From NCBI RefSeq assembly GCF_046000175.1, contig NZ_JBEOMB010000005.1, positions 62,001 through 126,000 of the forward strand: DNA of 64,000 nt. Reading direction: 5' to 3'. The notes under the pieces were generated by a model. That model saw only the letters and a program-made list of their open reading frames with translations. It had not been told where the DNA came from and searched no databases. Shown one piece after another: positions 61,053 to 64,000 of the stretch; position 1 is the first letter of the stretch; each line of letters opens with the position of its first letter. The translations under genes were made by a program, and so were the position numbers. Origin of the DNA: Rhodoplanes sp046000175. GTDB lineage: Bacteria; Pseudomonadota; Alphaproteobacteria; Rhizobiales; Xanthobacteraceae.

Positions 61053-63353
61053 TCACAGCGTGTGCATGCGCGCGTGCTCGCGCAACGCCGCCCAGATCGC
61101 CTGCGGGCTAACCGGCATGTCGATCTCGCGGATGCGATGAGCGCGCCACAGGGCGTCGACCACGGCGTTGATCACGGCCGGCGCCGCCCCGATTGTGCCG
61201 GCCTCGCCGGCCCCCTTCACGCCGAGCGGATTGGCGGTGCAGCGCACGTTGCGGGTCTCGAACGTGAAGGCGGGGAGGTCGCCGGCGCGCGGCAGCGCGT
61301 AGTCCTGCAATGTCGCGGTGACGAGCTGGCCGGAGTCGGGGTCGTAGACCGTGTTCTCGAGCAGCGCCTGGCCGATGCCCTGCGCCGCACCGCCGTGAAT
61401 CTGCCCCTCCAGCAGCAGCGGATTGAGGGTCATGCCGACGTCGTCGACGATCACGTAGCGGACGATCTCGACCGCGCCGGTCTCCGGATCGATCTCGACC
61501 TCGGCGACGTGAGTGCCGTTCGGAAAGGTCGCCGCGGTCGGCCGGAACGTGTCGGCGACGATGAGGCGCGCCGGCGTCGCGGCGGGCGCCGTCGCGACCC
61601 CGGCGAAGCTGATCGTGCGGTCGGTGCCGGCGATGCGCACCACGCCATCGGCGAGCTCGATGTCGGCCGGCGCGGCCTCCAGCGTGTCGGCCGCGATCGC
61701 CTTCACGACCTCGGCGAGCTTTTTGGCCGCGCCCTCGACGGCGACGCCGCCGCACGGGATCGAGCTCGATCCGCCCGTGCCGGCGCCGGTCGCGATCACG
61801 TCGGTGTCGCCCTGGACGACCCGCACCCGCGACGGCGGCAGGCCGAGATGCTCGGCGACGATCTGGGCATAGGCGGTCGCGTGGCCCTGCCCGGTCGACT
61901 GCGAGCCGATCAGCACCGTGACGACGCCGTCGCGGTCGAGCCGCAGCGTCGCGGTCTCGGGACCCACGGTGCCGCAGGCCTCCACATAGGTGGCGAGCGC
62001 GATGCCGCGCAGCTTGCCGTGCCGGCGCGCCGTCGCGGCGCGATGCGCGAAGCCATTCCAGTCGGCGATCTCCTGGGCGCGCGCCATGTGGGCGGCGAAG
62101 TCGCCGGAGTCGTAGACCTTGCCGGTCGCGGTCGTGTAAGGCATCGCGCCCGGCGCGATGAAGTTCTTCCGCCGCAGCGCATCGGGGGCGACGCCGAGGT
62201 CGCGCGCCGCGGTGTCGACCAGCCGCTCGATCACGTAGGCCGCCTCCGGCCGCCCCGCTCCCCGATAGGCGTCGACCGGCACCGTGTTGGTGTGGACGCC
62301 GCGGATCCGCACATGGCACGCCGGCAGCGCGTAGACGCCCGGCAGCAGGCCGGCGCCGGCGAACGGGATGTAGGGCGCGAAGCACGAGAGATACGCCCCC
62401 ATGTCGCAGATCATGTCGACGTCGAGCGCCAGGAACCGGTGCTCGCGATCGAGCGCGAGGCGCGCCGTCGTCACGTTGGCGCGGCCGTGGCTGTCGCCGA
62501 CGAAATGATCGGCGCGGTCGGCCACCCAGCTCACCGTGCGGCCGAGCCGCTCCGCCGCGACGGCGGCGAGCGCGTATTCGCGATACGGAAACAGCTTCGT
62601 GCCGAAGCCGCCGCCGACATCCGGCGTGATCACCCGCAGCCGCTCGGGCGGGATGCGCAGCACCTGGCCGGCCAGGATGTCGCGCACCGTGTGCGAGCCC
62701 TGGCTGCCGAGCGTCAGCGTGATGCGGCCGTCGGCGCGGTCGATCGACGCCGTGACGGCGCGGGTGTCCATGTAGTTGGCGACGAGTCGCTGGTTGACGA
62801 CCTTCAGCTCGACCACGTGTGCGGCCTTCGCGAAGGCCTTCTTGGTCGCCTTGGCGTCGCCGAGCGTCTGGGTGTAGGCGAGGTTGCCGGCGCGGCCCGG
62901 CCAGACCGGGGGCGCGTCCGCGGCGACGGCCGCGGCGGGATCGACGACATGCGGCAGCGGATCGTAATCGACGACGATCGCCTCGGCGGCGTCGCGGGCA
63001 CGATCGAGCGTGTCGGCGACCACGAAGGCGACGGCGTCGCCGACGTGACGGACGACATCGCCGACCAGCACCGGGCACAGCGACGGCGCGACCGAAACGC
63101 CGCGCGGAATCCCCAGACACGGCAGCGGGCCGAGATCCGCGATGTCGGCCGCCGTCAGGATCAGCCGCACGCCCCGCATCGGCTTGGCCGCGGTCGTGTC
63201 GATCGCCCGGATGCGAGCGTGAGCATGCGGGGCGCGCAGCACGACGGCGCGCAGCGCGTCACCGGGCACGAGGTCGGCGACGTAACGGCCGGCACCGCGC
63301 AGAAACGCCGCGTCCTCGCTTCGGGTGACGGCCTGCGACAGTCCGAACTTCAT
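61053..63353 (-). CDS. Molybdopterin-binding subunit, xanthine dehydrogenase/CoxL-like (form II type)
   Basis: This 766-residue protein starts at ATG 63351-63353. The N-terminal a/b hammerhead (RGAGRYVADLVPGDALRAVVLRAPHAHARI) leads into the Mo-cofactor domains with DVGGGFGTK, the active-site loop AYRGAGRPEAAY, GQSTGQGHATAYAQI-like QSTGQGH, and the catalytic Glu in GVKGAGEAGTIG. The AYRGAGR loop is the form II CoxL-like version, not the AYRCSFR of true CO dehydrogenase. The FAD (CoxM) and 2Fe-2S (CoxS) subunits are not encoded here, so it is an isolated large subunit in this window. Substrate unknown. Confidence 0.93.
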   Translation of the reverse strand: MKFGLSQAVTRSEDAAFLRGAGRYVADLVPGDALRAVVLRAPHAHARIRAIDTTAAKPMRGVRLILTAADIADLGPLPCLGIPRGVSVAPSLCPVLVGDVVRHVGDAVAFVVADTLDRARDAAEAIVVDYDPLPHVVDPAAAVAADAPPVWPGRAGNLAYTQTLGDAKATKKAFAKAAHVVELKVVNQRLVANYMDTRAVTASIDRADGRITLTLGSQGSHTVRDILAGQVLRIPPERLRVITPDVGGGFGTKLFPYREYALAAVAAERLGRTVSWVADRADHFVGDSHGRANVTTARLALDREHRFLALDVDMICDMGAYLSCFAPYIPFAGAGLLPGVYALPACHVRIRGVHTNTVPVDAYRGAGRPEAAYVIERLVDTAARDLGVAPDALRRKNFIAPGAMPYTTATGKVYDSGDFAAHMARAQEIADWNGFAHRAATARRHGKLRGIALATYVEACGTVGPETATLRLDRDGVVTVLIGSQSTGQGHATAYAQIVAEHLGLPPSRVRVVQGDTDVIATGAGTGGSSSIPCGGVAVEGAAKKLAEVVKAIAADTLEAAPADIELADGVVRIAGTDRTISFAGVATAPAATPARLIVADTFRPTAATFPNGTHVAEVEIDPETGAVEIVRYVIVDDVGMTLNPLLLEGQIHGGAAQGIGQALLENTVYDPDSGQLVTATLQDYALPRAGDLPAFTFETRNVRCTANPLGVKGAGEAGTIGAAPAVINAVVDALWRAHRIREIDMPVSPQAIWAALREHARMHTL

Positions 63354-63582
63354 GATGGGCTCCCCCTCCGGATCTGCGACGCCGGATTGTATCCGATACG
63401 GGCCGAGTCAGGGGGTGGATCAATGCCGGACGCCAGCTACCCTTCGACGCGGACACGCTTTATCGGAGTATTCCAGGCGGGGAAGCGGTCGGATCGCGCG
63501 CGGCAGCGCGAACTCCGGGCGAGGGTGCCGCGCTCGCCGACTGGCGCCCTGACCCGTCACCGGACGCGCGAGTGCGCGTCGC

Positions 63583-63603
63583 CCCTCTCCCTCTGGGAGA
63601 GGG
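63583..63603. repeat. Hairpin of dispersed repeat near RND gene end
   Basis: A perfect 9-bp stem CCCTCTCCC/GGGAGAGGG has a 3-nt loop, next to another inverted repeat ACGCGC-GAGT-GCGCGT at 63564-63579. This 'ctccctctgggagaggg' element is frequent in alphaproteobacterial intergenic DNA. It lies 30 bases after the RND stop and may end its transcript, although no T run follows. Confidence 0.7.
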
Positions 63604-63632
63604 TCACGGCGCCGAAGCCGGACCCCGGCGGA

Positions 63633-64000
63633 TCACTCCGCCGGCTGGCCGGTGGGCGTGCTGTCCGGCGCGGCTTCACGGCGGCCGCCGGTGAGGCCGG
63701 ACAGCCAGCTTCCCACCACGTAGAAGGCCGGCGTGAAGATCAGGCCGAACATGGTGACGCCGATCATGCCCGAGAACACCGCGGTGCCGAGCGCCTGGCG
63801 CAGCTCGGAGCCGGCGCCGGTCGCCCACACCAGCGGCACCACGCCGAGGATGAAGGCGAGCGACGTCATCAGGATCGGCCGCAGTCGCAGCCGCGCCGCC
63901 TCGACGGCGGCGGCCCGACGGTCGCGCCCCTCGTCCTCGAGCTGGCGCGCGAACTCGACGATCAGGATAGCGTTCTTGGCCGCCAGTCCTATCAGCACGA
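63633..64000 (-). CDS. RND efflux pump inner-membrane subunit, C-terminal end (partial)
   Basis: Only the last 122 or so residues lie in the window; the gene continues past the right edge. LIGLAAKNAILIVEFARQLEDEGRDRRAAAVEAARLRLRPILMTSLAFILGVVPLVWATGAGSELRQALGTAVFSGMIGVT is the strongly conserved helix TM10-TM12 region of AcrB/MexB-type HAE1 pumps. It exports drugs, detergents or hydrophobic compounds with a membrane-fusion protein and TolC-like channel, presumably encoded to the right. Confidence 0.96.
   Translation of the reverse strand, partial: VLIGLAAKNAILIVEFARQLEDEGRDRRAAAVEAARLRLRPILMTSLAFILGVVPLVWATGAGSELRQALGTAVFSGMIGVTMFGLIFTPAFYVVGSWLSGLTGGRREAAPDSTPTGQPAE

Noticed and set aside
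61053..63353. Aerobic CO dehydrogenase large subunit (CoxL form I)
   Set aside because: The active-site loop is AYRGAGR, not AYRCSFR, and CoxM/CoxS are absent.
1..64000. tRNA, rRNA and insertion-sequence genes
   Set aside because: No cloverleaf, rRNA stretch, transposase motif or terminal inverted repeat pair of IS type was recognised by eye; a tRNAscan/ISfinder search would be needed to be certain.

Overview
This window looks like chromosomal DNA of a very GC-rich alphaproteobacterium, most likely in the order Hyphomicrobiales (Rhizobiales), near the Bradyrhizobium / Rhodopseudomonas / Rhodoplanes / Xanthobacteraceae relatives. The grounds are a giant coiled-coil growth-pole-ring (GPR/RgsE-like) gene, a PmtA phospholipid methyltransferase, a thioredoxin-reductase-like ferredoxin-NADP reductase, cytochrome c', DUF3618/holin-like/YihY membrane genes, and dispersed palindromic intergenic repeats of the type common in Bradyrhizobium-like genomes. 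This is inference from gene content. No rRNA or tRNA gene was seen.

Layout. 1-8.8 kb: a dihydroorotate-dehydrogenase-like protein cut at the left edge, an M15-like secreted protein, an SRPBCC protein, a soluble globin-coupled chemoreceptor with PilZ and zinc-binding CZB domains, an amidase and an AI-2E-type transporter. 8.9-11.7 kb: a small accessory patch with a HigB/HigA toxin-antitoxin pair behind a perfect 18-bp palindrome, then a leftward run of a VWA (CoxE-like) protein, an AT-richer PD-(D/E)XK-like gene and an orphan HicB-like protein. 12-15.7 kb: a membrane cluster ending in YihY/BrkB. 15.8-18 kb: a secreted SGNH hydrolase. 18.4-22.1 kb: a two-gene operon encoding a NuoF(Fe-S)/GltD-type fusion flavoprotein and an [FeFe]-hydrogenase-like HydA homologue. 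22-25 kb: an autotransporter. 25-27.6 kb: ferredoxin-NADP reductase, a thioesterase and a [2Fe-2S] ferredoxin. 28-36 kb: an HPt protein, a small hypothetical and the 2,384-residue GPR-like protein. 36-39.5 kb: an Mla/MCE lipid transporter. 39.5-48.3 kb: dipeptide epimerase, MFS transporter, a repeat protein, threonine dehydratase, PmtA and an LpxH-like phosphoesterase. 48.5-55.2 kb: a GT21 glucosyltransferase, SDR, DRE-TIM carboxyltransferase-like enzyme, FAH-family hydrolase and a TRAP binding protein. 55.4-57.9 kb: a TPP-riboswitch-controlled thiM-thiE-thiD operon. 58-64 kb: a stand-alone Lrp-type domain, EamA transporter, cytochrome c' with a di-haem cytochrome c, a CoxL-like molybdoenzyme subunit and the end of an RND pump.

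The most unusual locus is at 18.4-22.1 kb. The HydA-like protein keeps all accessory Fe-S clusters and the second and third H-cluster loops, but a clean in-frame gap of roughly 50 residues removes the first loop, with its ligand cysteine and proton-transfer cysteine. Its partner lacks the NADH/FMN module of NuoF and carries a GltD-type FAD/NAD(P)H module instead. Together they look like a hydrogenase-derived, probably non-H2-activating, NAD(P)H/ferredoxin electron-transfer complex. Further unusual items are three exact 22-residue repeat arrays in the GPR-like protein, a consensus DnaA box and strong hairpin just upstream of it, tandem 21-bp operator-like repeats near the ferredoxin gene, and a membrane-lipid gene group (PmtA, LpxH-like, GT21).
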